Notes: generated from the sequence alone by a model not told the origin. Shown: positions 17,765-27,247, counted from the first letter of the stretch. The stretch is 64,000 nt of DNA from CAYRFF01 sp964436125 (GCA_964436125.1 CAYTBT010000002.1:1-64000); one strand, 5' to 3'. A program made the numbers and translations.

Positions 17765-17937
17765 CCAAAATCATGCATTAGAAATTGAAGATAAGCACAA
17801 AAGCCTTTGAATACAAGCACTTGCTCGAATTTGGTTCTCACCGTAGTCTTACTACGATTCCGAGCCAAATTCTTGCGCGAGCCCTTGCCTTCTGTGGCTT
17901 TTGCACTTCCTATTGCATTTCTATTGCACGTTATGGG
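17765..17937 (+). mobile_element. 173-bp foldback MITE-like element, copy B
   Basis: Second copy of the element at 12731-12903, in the same orientation, with 4 differences over 173 bp. It is flanked by TTTTA on both sides (17760-17764 and 17938-17942), a 5-bp target duplication different from that of copy A, so the two copies arose by separate insertions. It lies about 140 bp upstream of guaB, on the far side of the guaB promoter. Confidence 0.85.
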
Positions 17938-17942
17938 TTTTA

Positions 17943-18552
17943 TAACCTATTCTCGGGTATAATTTCCGGGAGACACAAGGAAAACTGATCCTTGACTCCG
18001 TAAAGGGAGCACCGCCAACCCGCTTTATCGCCTGTTCTCCTCATCGATTCAATCGGCTCGGCAAGCCTTTGCCCACACGCGGAATGGGGAGAATTGTTCG
18101 GCTCGGCAATCCTGGCTCGCCCACGTTGCCTACGCTGGCTTACCGATCCTGGGGCTTTATCGGTTTTCATTGCAGTTTATTTAATTTTTTATATCGGTTC
18201 GCACGGTGGTTCCTGAGCGGCGTCGAAGGGCCGTGCGAACCTACGAGAGAAACGCATTCCCCATGTGTTCCCTATGTAATCCGTAGAATCTGCGCCTTTG
18301 CGACTTCACGACTTAGCGACTTTACGGCTTCACAATCTTCCCGACATTCTACGAATGTCTCCTTAGCTTATGAATCCTGCGTCTGTTCTATAATATTATA
18401 GTTATGAAAACCAGTTTAATCTGCGTCATCAGCGTTCTATCTATGGTGTGGTAATGAATATTTCAGCTTGGCAATCCTCTTTTTCTTTCTAGGGTCAAGC
18501 TTAAGTTCTTTCTATGCTTGCTTAAATTTTTTGTATATTTCCGCAAAAATAT
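17943..18552. other. intergenic mosaic of short repeats, GC-richer than neighbours
   Basis: About 600 bp with no credible gene. Base composition is richer in G+C than the surroundings up to about 18330. It contains GGCTCGGCAA(G/T)CCT twice (about 18055 and 18100), the palindrome 18196-18241, and then serial CGACTT(C/T)ACG-type units (about 18300-18340) and AATCTGCGTCATCAGCGTTCTATC-type text (about 18418-18441). The latter resemble intergenic repeat motifs common in Bacteroidota genomes. The final 100 bp should hold the promoter of the LD-carboxypeptidase gene. Confidence 0.5.
18196..18241. repeat. REP-like palindrome
   Basis: GGTTCGCACGG (18196-18206) is the exact inverse of CCGTGCGAACC (18231-18241). 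The loop contains TTCCTGAGCGGCGTCGAAGG, similar to a CCTGAGCGGAGTCGAAGG motif that recurs in intergenic DNA of many bacteria (from memory). A decayed copy lies at 5465-5506. Confidence 0.7.
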
Positions 18553-19587
18553 ATGCAAAGAAGAGACTTCGCTCAGATTATAGGATTATCACTAGCTTCA
18601 ACACCATTCATAAGTGTGAAAAGTCCGCTCAAGAGAACTCCATCACAAGAAAAATCCCCGGAACTAGAAACAATAATTCCTCCTCCATTGAGAAAAGGAG
18701 ATACAATAGGCCTCATTTCTCCGGCGAGCAATGCAGATGATGAACGCGTGGATAAAGCCATCTCCAATCTTCAAGCCATGGGCTTAAAGGTAATTGAGGG
18801 TAATTTTCTCCGCGAGAAACATGGATTTATCGCCGGCACAGATAAACAACGCCTAGATGACCTCCACAATATGTACAAGAATCCGGATATCGATGCAATC
18901 TGGTGTGTCCGCGGTGGATATGGCACAACGAGAATTATTTCAGATATCGATTATTCCTTAATCAGAAAAAATCCCAAAGCCTTGATAGGTTACAGTGATA
19001 TTACAGCTTTGCACCTAGCAATATTTGCGAAAGCTGGCGTCGTAGGATTCCATGGCCCCGTAGCAAGTTCAACAATGACTGACTACGCTCAATCCAATAT
19101 TAACAAGGTTCTCTTCAGGAAGAATCTCGAGGTAAATATAAAGCCTGTATCCGATGTAGAGCCGCCGCTACAAGCTCCATTCATTCTACATCACGGTAAT
19201 GCACATGGGCGATTACTGGGCGGAAACCTAAGCTTGATGGCAGCATTATGCGGCACGGAATATTTGCCGGATTTTACTGATGCAATTGTCTTTATTGAAG
19301 ACGTAGGAGAAAAGACCTATAGCATTGACAGGATGCTAGTCCAGCTATTTCAAGCAACAAATATAAGGAAGGCTTCCGGTATTATTCTCGGGCAATTCAA
19401 GGGCTGTAAACCAGCTGATGGCGACCAATCTCTGCTAGAAACACTCAAAATGCACTTTATGGATCTGTCTATTCCTACGATAGGTGGATTTTCCGTAGGT
19501 CATGTGGCAGATCAGACAGTAATGCCTGTCGGTATCCACGCTCACATGAAAAGTAGTGCTTATAGTCTAAATTTCTACTTTGATTAA
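18553..19587 (+). CDS. LD-carboxypeptidase, peptidase family S66
   Basis: 344 aa with an N-terminal export-like segment (QRRDFAQIIGLSLAS; the RR pair hints at Tat export, not proven). The S66 triad is present: Ser148 in GYSDITALH, Glu in IEDVGEKTYSIDRML, and His in GGFSVGHVADQ; WCVRGGYGTTRI is the oxyanion region. The family cleaves the L-Lys/DAP-D-Ala bond of peptidoglycan tetrapeptides in recycling, or acts on microcin C7 (MccF). An exported form would act on murein in the periplasm. Converges with the M14 peptidase gene, 19 bp apart. Confidence 0.9.
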   Translation: MQRRDFAQIIGLSLASTPFISVKSPLKRTPSQEKSPELETIIPPPLRKGDTIGLISPASNADDERVDKAISNLQAMGLKVIEGNFLREKHGFIAGTDKQRLDDLHNMYKNPDIDAIWCVRGGYGTTRIISDIDYSLIRKNPKALIGYSDITALHLAIFAKAGVVGFHGPVASSTMTDYAQSNINKVLFRKNLEVNIKPVSDVEPPLQAPFILHHGNAHGRLLGGNLSLMAALCGTEYLPDFTDAIVFIEDVGEKTYSIDRMLVQLFQATNIRKASGIILGQFKGCKPADGDQSLLETLKMHFMDLSIPTIGGFSVGHVADQTVMPVGIHAHMKSSAYSLNFYFD

Positions 19588-19606
19588 TTATCCAGACAAT
19601 TGCTTT

Positions 19607-21076
19607 TTACTGCACCATCTGAGCAGCCGCTTCCTCGAGCGTAAGAACTTGCCCGTTATGCACGAGATATTCCGGCTTCCCCGCATGCCCCAGGAAAAAA
19701 GCCGGATCAGTCCATCGCCGTATATCGACGCGTGAATATTCTTGGTTTAAGTCCTTCTTCTCCGTAGTGAAAACCATAGGATAAGCACTTGCATTCTGCG
19801 GTATTTCTTTTACAAGTAGTGTATGCACCCCATTTTTTAAGAGCTTGAGAAAGTCCGCACGCTTCATCTTGTGTAGCGCCTTGGGAAGTGGCGCTATATC
19901 TCCGGGCAGAATGTACATTTCCTGCGCATCAAATGTTTCCAATCCTGAAAAGACCGATAAATCACCGATACGGACAATGTGATTATCTGTAAATCTATGA
20001 CCATACTCAGGATCAATTAAACTTCCTTTATAACCTATGTCTATCGGAACTTTATATCCATTCACGATATATATCGCATCCTTAATTAACAAGGAAAGCA
20101 TCTTGGATTGATTAAACGGCAATGCCATATAACTTTCAATACTTACATCTTTATAATCTTCCTGCGCAATGTGTATAAATGACTTCATCAGCAGTGCATA
20201 ATTCAGCTTACGCAAATATTGCTTCTGTGGATCGTCCGGATATCCTCCCGACTCGATAAGGATAGTGCTCGTTCCCCAACGCTGAAAATTATCGCCAAAT
20301 GCTCGTGGTTCAAAACTTGTTTTATATCTAGCTACATGCTCCGGTATAACCGGTGTAATGCTATCAGCAAGAATGGACATGAGCTTCATCGCATTCCGAC
20401 GTACGTCGTTAATTTCATTGGCATAGTTATATGCTGGTGCCAGAAATGCGATTGCAACTTGCTTGCCGTCACGACCGGCGCGGTAGTATATCTCCTGATC
20501 GTGTAGATTAAATCCAAAATCGGGCTTGAATGTCTCGGCATTACGTCTCAAGATCTTGGCTTCCGGGCTTGCTGTACGCGCTGCATCTCTATTGATGTCA
20601 ATATGTGCAGCATTGCGTCGCGTAAAGGATTCTGCACCATCCGGATTAAGCATCGGGATAAATCGTATTGTGAGTTTTTCCCCTAGAAATGCCCATAAAT
20701 TTCTGAGTTCCGGTGCATCCTCAATATAGGTATTGAGAATATCCATGATTGCCATAGTTGCCGTAGGCTCATTGCCATGCATCTGCGACCACAACATAAC
20801 CTTGGTCGGACCTGTGCCATAGGTCAATGAATAAATCGGTCTCCCTTCCAGGCTTTCTCCTTCCTTATTAACCGTCCAGGCTGCTTCAGCTTTCATTTTC
20901 TTGATAAGCGGCTCAATATCATCAATTGTTGAGTACATATCACTTATTATCGGTGTTTTATACTCTTCCTGAAGTTCCATAAAGTCTTCAAATGTAGGGA
21001 AACTCCCCTCTTTCTGAGCTATTGCGTATTGAAAGCTCGTCGATAGGATAAATAAGACAAAATAGATTTTATGCAT
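19607..21076 (-). CDS. M14-family zinc carboxypeptidase, secreted
   Basis: 489 aa with a signal peptide (about residues 1-20). Zinc ligands fit the M14 pattern: H100 and E103 in SQMHGNEPTAT, and the later His in GFNLHDQEIYY. The substrate-binding Arg pattern NRDAARTASPEAK is present, and ILIESGGYPDD holds the catalytic Glu region. The C-terminal 120 residues form a separate domain without a name I know. It would remove C-terminal residues from peptides, possibly peptidoglycan stem peptides, in the periplasm or outside. Start ATG 21076. Confidence 0.87.
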   Translation of the reverse strand: MHKIYFVLFILSTSFQYAIAQKEGSFPTFEDFMELQEEYKTPIISDMYSTIDDIEPLIKKMKAEAAWTVNKEGESLEGRPIYSLTYGTGPTKVMLWSQMHGNEPTATMAIMDILNTYIEDAPELRNLWAFLGEKLTIRFIPMLNPDGAESFTRRNAAHIDINRDAARTASPEAKILRRNAETFKPDFGFNLHDQEIYYRAGRDGKQVAIAFLAPAYNYANEINDVRRNAMKLMSILADSITPVIPEHVARYKTSFEPRAFGDNFQRWGTSTILIESGGYPDDPQKQYLRKLNYALLMKSFIHIAQEDYKDVSIESYMALPFNQSKMLSLLIKDAIYIVNGYKVPIDIGYKGSLIDPEYGHRFTDNHIVRIGDLSVFSGLETFDAQEMYILPGDIAPLPKALHKMKRADFLKLLKNGVHTLLVKEIPQNASAYPMVFTTEKKDLNQEYSRVDIRRWTDPAFFLGHAGKPEYLVHNGQVLTLEEAAAQMVQ

Positions 21077-21539
21077 ATCTTTAAAATATTGGGTGATGCT
21101 TGATGAACGATAAAGATAAAGAATTATTTAAGGCAGCCAATACATATCTCATGATGAGCATAAAGCATCTTCTCTATTGCCTGAGCCAATTGATTCTAAT
21201 ATGCCCATAGCCTATGGATATTACTAGCTTTCACCGACTTTACAGCCAGGTGTCATTGAATTTTATTAAAGAATAGTTAATGTGATAGTCACCTCCGATT
21301 ATGGTGATTATTATCTCTGTAAATATCTATCTTGAGCCTACTTGGTAATATGAGGAGACTTTGTGCCGATAAAATCATGATCAAAATACTTAAAAGAAGA
21401 ATATAATCCTATCTATGATTGATTCCCATCATAAAATAATAGACAAGAACAAGATTATATAGAATCGGTGTATAGATTGTGTATAAATTATTTTTATGAT
21501 GCTCGGTTCATTGTAAATTTTCTCTATATTTACAGCAGA
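21077..21539. other. intergenic between divergent genes
   Basis: AT-rich and without a supported gene. TATATTTA (21525-21532), a loose match to the -7 box, lies just before the regulator's ATG at 21540. No hairpin of note. Confidence 0.4.
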
Positions 21540-22235
21540 ATGAACTTAATGAATACAATAAATATAGGTCTTGCCGATAGCCAATCAATTTTTCTTCACG
21601 GCTTAAAAATGATATTGAATACCTACGAAGATACGAGGTATAAAGTGTGCTGGGAAGGGCAGTCCGGGAAAAAGTTACTTGAAGAAATCAAGGGCTTAGA
21701 TCTCGATATTCTTCTTATGGAACTATGCCTTAAAGATATTGATGGCATAGATATCCTCACAGAGCTGAAGAAACTTAATCCGCAGGTACGAATTATCATT
21801 TTTACCCAATACACCCAAGCTAAGTTTATTAAAGATGCTTTCCTGGATGGCGTAGATGGATATTTGCTGAAAAGCGATACCATAGAAAACCTATTCAATG
21901 CCATTGAAACAGTTCTTCAGGGTAAAACCTTTATGGGTGATGGAATAAGTATCGGTCCCAAGCGCGGAACGAAATCACCACATGACAAGCGTAAATGGAC
22001 AAGCAAGGATGCCTTCCTGATGAAGCATGAACTTACGAGCCGTGAGAAGGAAATTCTGTATGAAATATGTACCGGTAAAAGCACCAAGGAAATCGCACAA
22101 GCATTGTATATCAGTAATCAGACGGTGAGCGTCCATAAGAAAAACATCATGCGCAAATTTGATGTCAATAGCAGCAAGTCGTTGAAAAAAATAGCGCTTA
22201 AGTTTAATTTTCAAGAAACTTATTCCCCTGCTTAA
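21540..22235 (+). CDS. LuxR/NarL-type regulator with a degenerate receiver domain
   Basis: 231 aa. Receiver domain (about 6-125) then a LuxR-type helix-turn-helix (about 165-228: LTSREKEILYEICTGKSTKEIAQAL, then SNQTVSVHKKNIMRKF). The receiver is abnormal. The usual phospho-accepting Asp is Glu61 (LLMELCLKDIDG), and the acidic pair near the N-terminus is reduced to Asp13-Ser14 (GLADSQSIF). The Thr (IIIFTQY) and Lys (GYLLKSD) are kept. Glu at the Asp site often mimics phosphorylation, so it may be active without a kinase. No kinase gene is adjacent. I use ATG 21540; an in-frame upstream ATG at 21468 adds 24 residues that do not fit the family. Confidence 0.88.
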   Translation: MNLMNTINIGLADSQSIFLHGLKMILNTYEDTRYKVCWEGQSGKKLLEEIKGLDLDILLMELCLKDIDGIDILTELKKLNPQVRIIIFTQYTQAKFIKDAFLDGVDGYLLKSDTIENLFNAIETVLQGKTFMGDGISIGPKRGTKSPHDKRKWTSKDAFLMKHELTSREKEILYEICTGKSTKEIAQALYISNQTVSVHKKNIMRKFDVNSSKSLKKIALKFNFQETYSPA

Positions 22236-22598
22236 GTTCGCTGTGGCATAAATCCCCAAATCCACACTTGTCCACAAGGATAAATAATCAGTCATGCTGT
22301 GTTCAGTGGAATGAAATTTCTTTACTAATTCATGATTTTCACCCTAAGGTTTCTGTGTGCATAGGGCTATAAACAGCTGTGAATAATATAGAAAATAACG
22401 TTCTCGTAAATTTAATTTTCAATCCAACTATGGTTTTAAATATTAATCCGTACATTGTACGCTGATGAAAGCTTTATTTTATGCTTTAGGTCTGAAGATA
22501 TTGATAAATTGGAAATAATTTGTTAATTTTGAGGATAATTATAAGCATAGCTTAAACGCTTAGTTAAAACACACAGAATAAAATAGCATAATATAACT
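22236..22598. other. intergenic with promoter for the HYR gene
   Basis: No gene. The right part contains ATTG (22500-22503), a 20-bp spacer and TAATTTTG (22524-22531), a fair Bacteroidota promoter with a leader of about 60 nt. Confidence 0.5.
22500..22531 (+). promoter_or_regulatory. promoter of the 999-aa HYR protein gene
   Basis: ATTG as a -33-like box, a 20-bp spacer, then TAATTTTG, which fits the TAnnTTTG -7 consensus exactly. The start codon is at 22599. Confidence 0.5.
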
Positions 22599-25598
22599 AT
22601 GAAAAGACTCTACGTATTTTTATTTGCTTTATTACCTGCACTGGCACTTGCCGGTGGAAATTGTCAATGTCCTCAGGATATGACAGTATATGCAGATGGT
22701 CCTAATTGTACAGCAACAGTTGTTCTCCCTTCTCCACCATGGGCGGGAGTATGTGGACAACCAGGGAGTTGTTCCGTGACTATCCCGGGAGAAAATGTAT
22801 CTTTCAATGGGCAGAACTGGGTTGCTCACAATTTATCGGAAGGCTGGTACACGGTATATTATTCTTCGCAGGGTCCGTGTCAACAGAACCTTCATTGTAC
22901 GATGCAACTACACGTAATCGGTGGTGGGAATATAACAGCAGTCTGTGATCAGAACACCGTCGTTGCACTCGGAGCCAATGGTGTAGGCCGTATTTACGCA
23001 GAGACCTTTAATGATTATAGCAATACAAGCTGTGGAAATATAGCAAGTATATCTGTGAGAAGAATACATCAAGGCTGGTGTCCTCCGGGAGTAAAAGATG
23101 ATACCCAATATGGGCCTTATGTTGAATTCTGTTGTGAAGATATTGCTGCTAGCCCTATAGAAGTTATGCTCCGCGTTACAGATAATCATGGCAATACCAA
23201 TGAATGTACAGCACTGGTTCACGTCCAGGACAAGCTTGCTCCATTTATCTGTTGTCCACCGGATATCACTGTTGATTGCGGATTCCCTATAAATATGAAC
23301 AATCTAGATATCTTCGGTACAGTGGTATCTGATCCGTCGCAGCGCGACCCGATTTATCTCAATGGGCAATGCATCGGCTACGATGGTTATGCTAGTGATA
23401 ATTGCGACGTAACAATTGAAGAAACAGTATGTAAGGAAATCAGTGGATGTGGTACCGGCTGGATACAACGGACATTTACTGCTACTGATCCTTATGGAAA
23501 TATTGCACATTGTACGCAATTTATCTATATCAGGAGTGAGCATCCTTTTAATGAAACAGACATAAACTGGCCTGATGATATAACAGTATATGAGTGTAAC
23601 CCGGACGACCTCAGTCCTGAAGTAACCGGAAAGCCGCAATTTGACGATAAGCCGTGTAGCCTTGTTGCATACACTTATGAGGACCTTGTTTTCAGATATA
23701 CAAGTTCAGACGCATGTATGAAAATCCTCAGAGAATGGACAGTGCTAGATTGCTGCAATTACAACCGCTATACAGGTTCAGGTCTCTTTACATATCGCCA
23801 GTTGATTAAGGTTACCGATGGAGAAGCACCACAGTTTCTCGATTGCTCTGACATCGTTGTGTGTCCGGATTCCGTGAAGAACTGCAAGGGATATGTAAAA
23901 CTTTATACTAAGGTTGAAGATTGCACTCCATTAAAAGATCTTGAATGGCAAACTACAATAGATTATCATAATGACGGAAGTATCGATAAGGTTGTAGATT
24001 ATGGTGATCTCAGTGGATTTATCCCTTATGGAACACATAAAATAAGCTGGACGGTCAATGATAAATGTATGAATTCCAGTACTTGTACCAAGCTGGTTAC
24101 CGTAAAAGATTGCGTTGCGCCTACACCTGTATGCTACAGATCAATTGCAACGATTGTTATGCCGGTATCCGGTTCTGTAACTATTAATGCCGATGTGCAC
24201 GATGCAGGGAGCTTTGACAATTGTACAAGTGGAGATAATCTTATTTTCTCCTTCTCAAGCGATGTTACCGATACGGCGCGTCAATTTACCTGTGATGACC
24301 TAGGAATTAATCACTTACCGATTTATGTTACCGATGAAGCAGGTAATCAAGGTGTATGTTATGTCGATCTTGAGATACAAGACAATCTAGGTGTGTGTCT
24401 TGATTCATTAACGACGCATCTAGCGGGACGTGTTCTCACTGAAGAGGGAGAAGGCATTGCCAATGTCACGCTCTCTATCACTCATCCTGAATTCGGTGAA
24501 TATCTTGTCACTTCCGATGAAGAGGGAAATTATAACTTTGCTTCTTATACTGATTTAAGTGGCTATTCTTCAGTACGTGTTGCACCGGTGAGAACAGATC
24601 ACCCACTGAACGGCGTAACGGCTTACGATTTATTCTTTATGCACAAGATTAATCTAGGCGAAATGACATTTGAAAATGCATTCCAGGAGATTGCTGCTGA
24701 TATAAATAATGATGGCAAATTCTCAACCGTGGATCTCGTTGAATTAAAACAGTTAATTCTCGGGCAATATGAAGATTTCCCTTCCAATCTCTCATGGAGA
24801 TTTGTAAATGAAATGGTGCCTATGGATGAAAACAATCCGCTTGATTACGTAGAAGATCAAAACGTGACTTTACCTGAATACAACTCGCGTTTTACCGGAG
24901 TAAAAATCGGAGATATCAACCTGTCTTCTCATCCATCTGATGAGGTTGACCCCCGTACGGAGGACCCGATTAATTTCATCCTTAAAGATCAATACGTTCA
25001 AGCGGGAGAAACCGTGGATGTCTCGATGAAAATTCCAAGTCAGGATGCACTTTCTTTCCAGTTGTATCTCGAGAATAACAAGCAGTATGCAATTGAAAAT
25101 ATTCATGTGGAGACAGAGGGCAATCAGAATACTTTCTTGAGCAAGAATTATGCAAGTGTTGTTTATTATGGAGGTTCTGGTCAAGATGCTTCTGAGATAC
25201 TTATCCGATTTACAGCACAGCAAAACGGCTACCTCTCTCAGATGCTTTCTCTTTCTGACCTAAGACCATCGCTACTCGCTGATAAGGTCAGTACAGAACG
25301 ACCTATAAACCTTCGGTTTATCGATAAGCATAATGAAGGAGAAATGAGCCTCGCTATTATTCCCAATCCTGTAATTGATCATACACAAGTATATATTTCT
25401 TCACCGGTTAAGCAAGAAGCAATACTGCATATCTATAGTGTTAATGGTGAAGTTATGCTTCAGAAGACGGTTCAACTCCGCAAAGGGAAAAATATGCTTG
25501 AAATAAATGCAGGATTACAGAACCTGACAAGTGGAGTTTATTATATAAGTGTTAATAATGGCAAGGAACTCGTGAGAAAAACTATGGTTAAAATGTAA
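22599..25598 (+). CDS. secreted HYR-like/dockerin protein with T9SS sorting domain
   Basis: 999 aa, signal peptide (KRLYVFLFALLPALALA). A Cys-rich ectodomain of HYR/Ig-like modules follows (for example LAPFICCPPDITVDCG and the paired Cys of VEFCCEDI). Then comes a carboxypeptidase-regulatory-like beta domain (about 605-670), a double dockerin-like segment (about 675-735) with GVTAYDLFFMHK and a full Ca2+ loop in DINNDGKFSTVDL, a cohesin-like beta domain (about 795-880) and a T9SS type A sorting domain (about 920-999: IIPNPVIDHTQVYI ... GVYYISVNNGKELVRKTMVKM). It should be exported by Sec then T9SS and attached to or released from the cell surface. Paralogous to the proteins at 47740 and 52190. 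A strong terminator follows. Confidence 0.88.
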   Translation: MKRLYVFLFALLPALALAGGNCQCPQDMTVYADGPNCTATVVLPSPPWAGVCGQPGSCSVTIPGENVSFNGQNWVAHNLSEGWYTVYYSSQGPCQQNLHCTMQLHVIGGGNITAVCDQNTVVALGANGVGRIYAETFNDYSNTSCGNIASISVRRIHQGWCPPGVKDDTQYGPYVEFCCEDIAASPIEVMLRVTDNHGNTNECTALVHVQDKLAPFICCPPDITVDCGFPINMNNLDIFGTVVSDPSQRDPIYLNGQCIGYDGYASDNCDVTIEETVCKEISGCGTGWIQRTFTATDPYGNIAHCTQFIYIRSEHPFNETDINWPDDITVYECNPDDLSPEVTGKPQFDDKPCSLVAYTYEDLVFRYTSSDACMKILREWTVLDCCNYNRYTGSGLFTYRQLIKVTDGEAPQFLDCSDIVVCPDSVKNCKGYVKLYTKVEDCTPLKDLEWQTTIDYHNDGSIDKVVDYGDLSGFIPYGTHKISWTVNDKCMNSSTCTKLVTVKDCVAPTPVCYRSIATIVMPVSGSVTINADVHDAGSFDNCTSGDNLIFSFSSDVTDTARQFTCDDLGINHLPIYVTDEAGNQGVCYVDLEIQDNLGVCLDSLTTHLAGRVLTEEGEGIANVTLSITHPEFGEYLVTSDEEGNYNFASYTDLSGYSSVRVAPVRTDHPLNGVTAYDLFFMHKINLGEMTFENAFQEIAADINNDGKFSTVDLVELKQLILGQYEDFPSNLSWRFVNEMVPMDENNPLDYVEDQNVTLPEYNSRFTGVKIGDINLSSHPSDEVDPRTEDPINFILKDQYVQAGETVDVSMKIPSQDALSFQLYLENNKQYAIENIHVETEGNQNTFLSKNYASVVYYGGSGQDASEILIRFTAQQNGYLSQMLSLSDLRPSLLADKVSTERPINLRFIDKHNEGEMSLAIIPNPVIDHTQVYISSPVKQEAILHIYSVNGEVMLQKTVQLRKGKNMLEINAGLQNLTSGVYYISVNNGKELVRKTMVKM

Positions 25599-25633
25599 TA
25601 TCCAAGGTATTATACTTTATTTTATAGTGACAG

Positions 25634-25662
25634 AGGCAATAGGATTTATTTTCCTATTGCCT
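25634..25662 (+). terminator. terminator of the 999-aa HYR gene
   Basis: Perfect 11-bp stem AGGCAATAGGA/TCCTATTGCCT with a 7-nt loop (TTTATTT), 36 bp after the stop codon, followed by TTGTTTATT. Confidence 0.8.
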
Positions 25663-25854
25663 TTGTTTATTGCAATCTATGAGTTTAAACAAGAGCGCTG
25701 CACTGCCTCGGAACCCAAGGAGTCACGACCAATGGAAGGTATATGCAGACGACCATATAGCGAAGGCATCAGACATCTATTAAGTGAAGATTCTTTCTAG
25801 CCCATGAACTTCCTACACTATAAATTTGCCGAAAGGCACCAGCTATTTCTCGGC

Positions 25855-27075
25855 TTACTGCACTTCTCTACTCGCAACATATTGTGCTTCTTCTTTCTGA
25901 AAAAGTGCAAGCATCTTGACTTCTTTTAACTCTTTAAATGAGCTCAGGGCAATAAGATCCGTCTCTTGGGAGTATATTGGTTTATCGATATCCTTTCCCT
26001 GCACAATTCTTGTGTTTTCACCATCAAGGAGGAAAGTAAGTAAGGATTCCGGTTGATTTTTCTGCATAAAACCAGTGGTAACAAAGATAATTCTTGTGCC
26101 ATTCTCTTTAATTTTATTGCAGAGATGCACAAGGGATGCAAAATGCCGTGTAAGAATCGTCGGTTTCCCTGCGTAATAATTACTCCAGCCATCCGTAACC
26201 ATAATAAAAACATCTGGCTTTTCTTCCAATGCGCGATTTAATGGCGCTGACCAATTTGTATATCGCGTCTGACTGGCCGGGATATCCTTTCTCCTGATTT
26301 TACGGAAAGCACGACGGAAATCGCGCTTTGATTGAAAGTTATATTCACCATATATTTCTGTTCCATAATTAAGAAATGTGATGCTCGCAAGTGTGTCTGC
26401 TTCTGAGGGACTCACCTCATCCATAAAATGCATAAAATATCTGTGCATCTTTCTTTTCTCTCGTTTATCCATAGAAGAAGATGCATCTAGTGCAATGAGA
26501 AACGAGATCGAATCCCCGGTAGTAGTTAGAGCCGGTATGGGGTTTTTTACGCTTTTAAAATCCGGCATCAAATGTAAATCTGCCAATAGGATGTACTGAG
26601 GCAAGTCAAGTCCATGAGAATTGGAATAGATAATCTTTACCGAATCTACACTTTCATTGAACCACACCGGAATTCCTCCATAAATCTCGCGGAAATATAG
26701 CTTATTCCCTTGGATGAAGGTCTGTTGATTTGCCCTATCTACATTAAATATGGGGGAAACTTGCTCACCATTTAGGTAGCCCTTGACCTCAATTCTGAAA
26801 AGGAGTTCCGGAACTTTTACGGTTGTTCTGAACCTGATATCCGTAAGCGTAAAACAGACCTTCCCCTTACTTAATGGCACAAGCTTAAGCTGATATTCAT
26901 TGTGAATAGTTTCCATCTGCAAGGACCTTGCCATAATGGCATTCACTTCGACATTATTCGTGTATATTTTAAATTCTTTTCCCAGGTCTGATCTATCTCC
27001 TTTCTCAGCATTCCCTGTGTATGCGTAAGTAGATATCGTCCATAGAGAAACAAGGCAAATAAGGATGTATTTCAT
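25855..27075 (-). CDS. von Willebrand factor A domain protein, exported
   Basis: 406 aa with a signal peptide (MKYILICLVSLWTISTYA). An N-terminal beta-rich part (about 25-185) precedes a vWA domain (about 190-370). The MIDAS metal site is intact: DASSS in LIALDASSSMDK, Thr in the middle (SQTRYTNW), and Asp in FIMVTDGWSNYY. Such domains bind ligands through a divalent metal. The family partner is not identifiable and the gene is single. The remaining C-terminal 35 residues are charged. Start ATG 27075. Confidence 0.85.
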   Translation of the reverse strand: MKYILICLVSLWTISTYAYTGNAEKGDRSDLGKEFKIYTNNVEVNAIMARSLQMETIHNEYQLKLVPLSKGKVCFTLTDIRFRTTVKVPELLFRIEVKGYLNGEQVSPIFNVDRANQQTFIQGNKLYFREIYGGIPVWFNESVDSVKIIYSNSHGLDLPQYILLADLHLMPDFKSVKNPIPALTTTGDSISFLIALDASSSMDKREKRKMHRYFMHFMDEVSPSEADTLASITFLNYGTEIYGEYNFQSKRDFRRAFRKIRRKDIPASQTRYTNWSAPLNRALEEKPDVFIMVTDGWSNYYAGKPTILTRHFASLVHLCNKIKENGTRIIFVTTGFMQKNQPESLLTFLLDGENTRIVQGKDIDKPIYSQETDLIALSSFKELKEVKMLALFQKEEAQYVASREVQ

Positions 27076-27233
27076 TGTTCATATTATTTATTATCATAAT
27101 ATGTACAAATATTATGCCAAGCGTATTACGTATAACATATTAACTTAATATTAATAGCTGTTTTAAATTCAACCATAATGGTTAAGTGGATAAATTAAGA
27201 TATAGGAATTTTTCAGGTATCACATCATAGCTC

Positions 27234-27247
27234 TGCTTACGCAAATG
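27234..27247 (+). other. copy of the recurring motif AGCTTMCGCAAATG
   Basis: TGCTTACGCAAATG, one base off the 14-mer consensus, in intergenic DNA. The same motif occurs about ten times across the window. Confidence 0.55.

Noticed and set aside
17940..18170. 76-aa minus-strand frame in the GC-richer region
   Set aside because: Low-complexity basic sequence with no homologue that I recognise; the stretch is explained by repeats.
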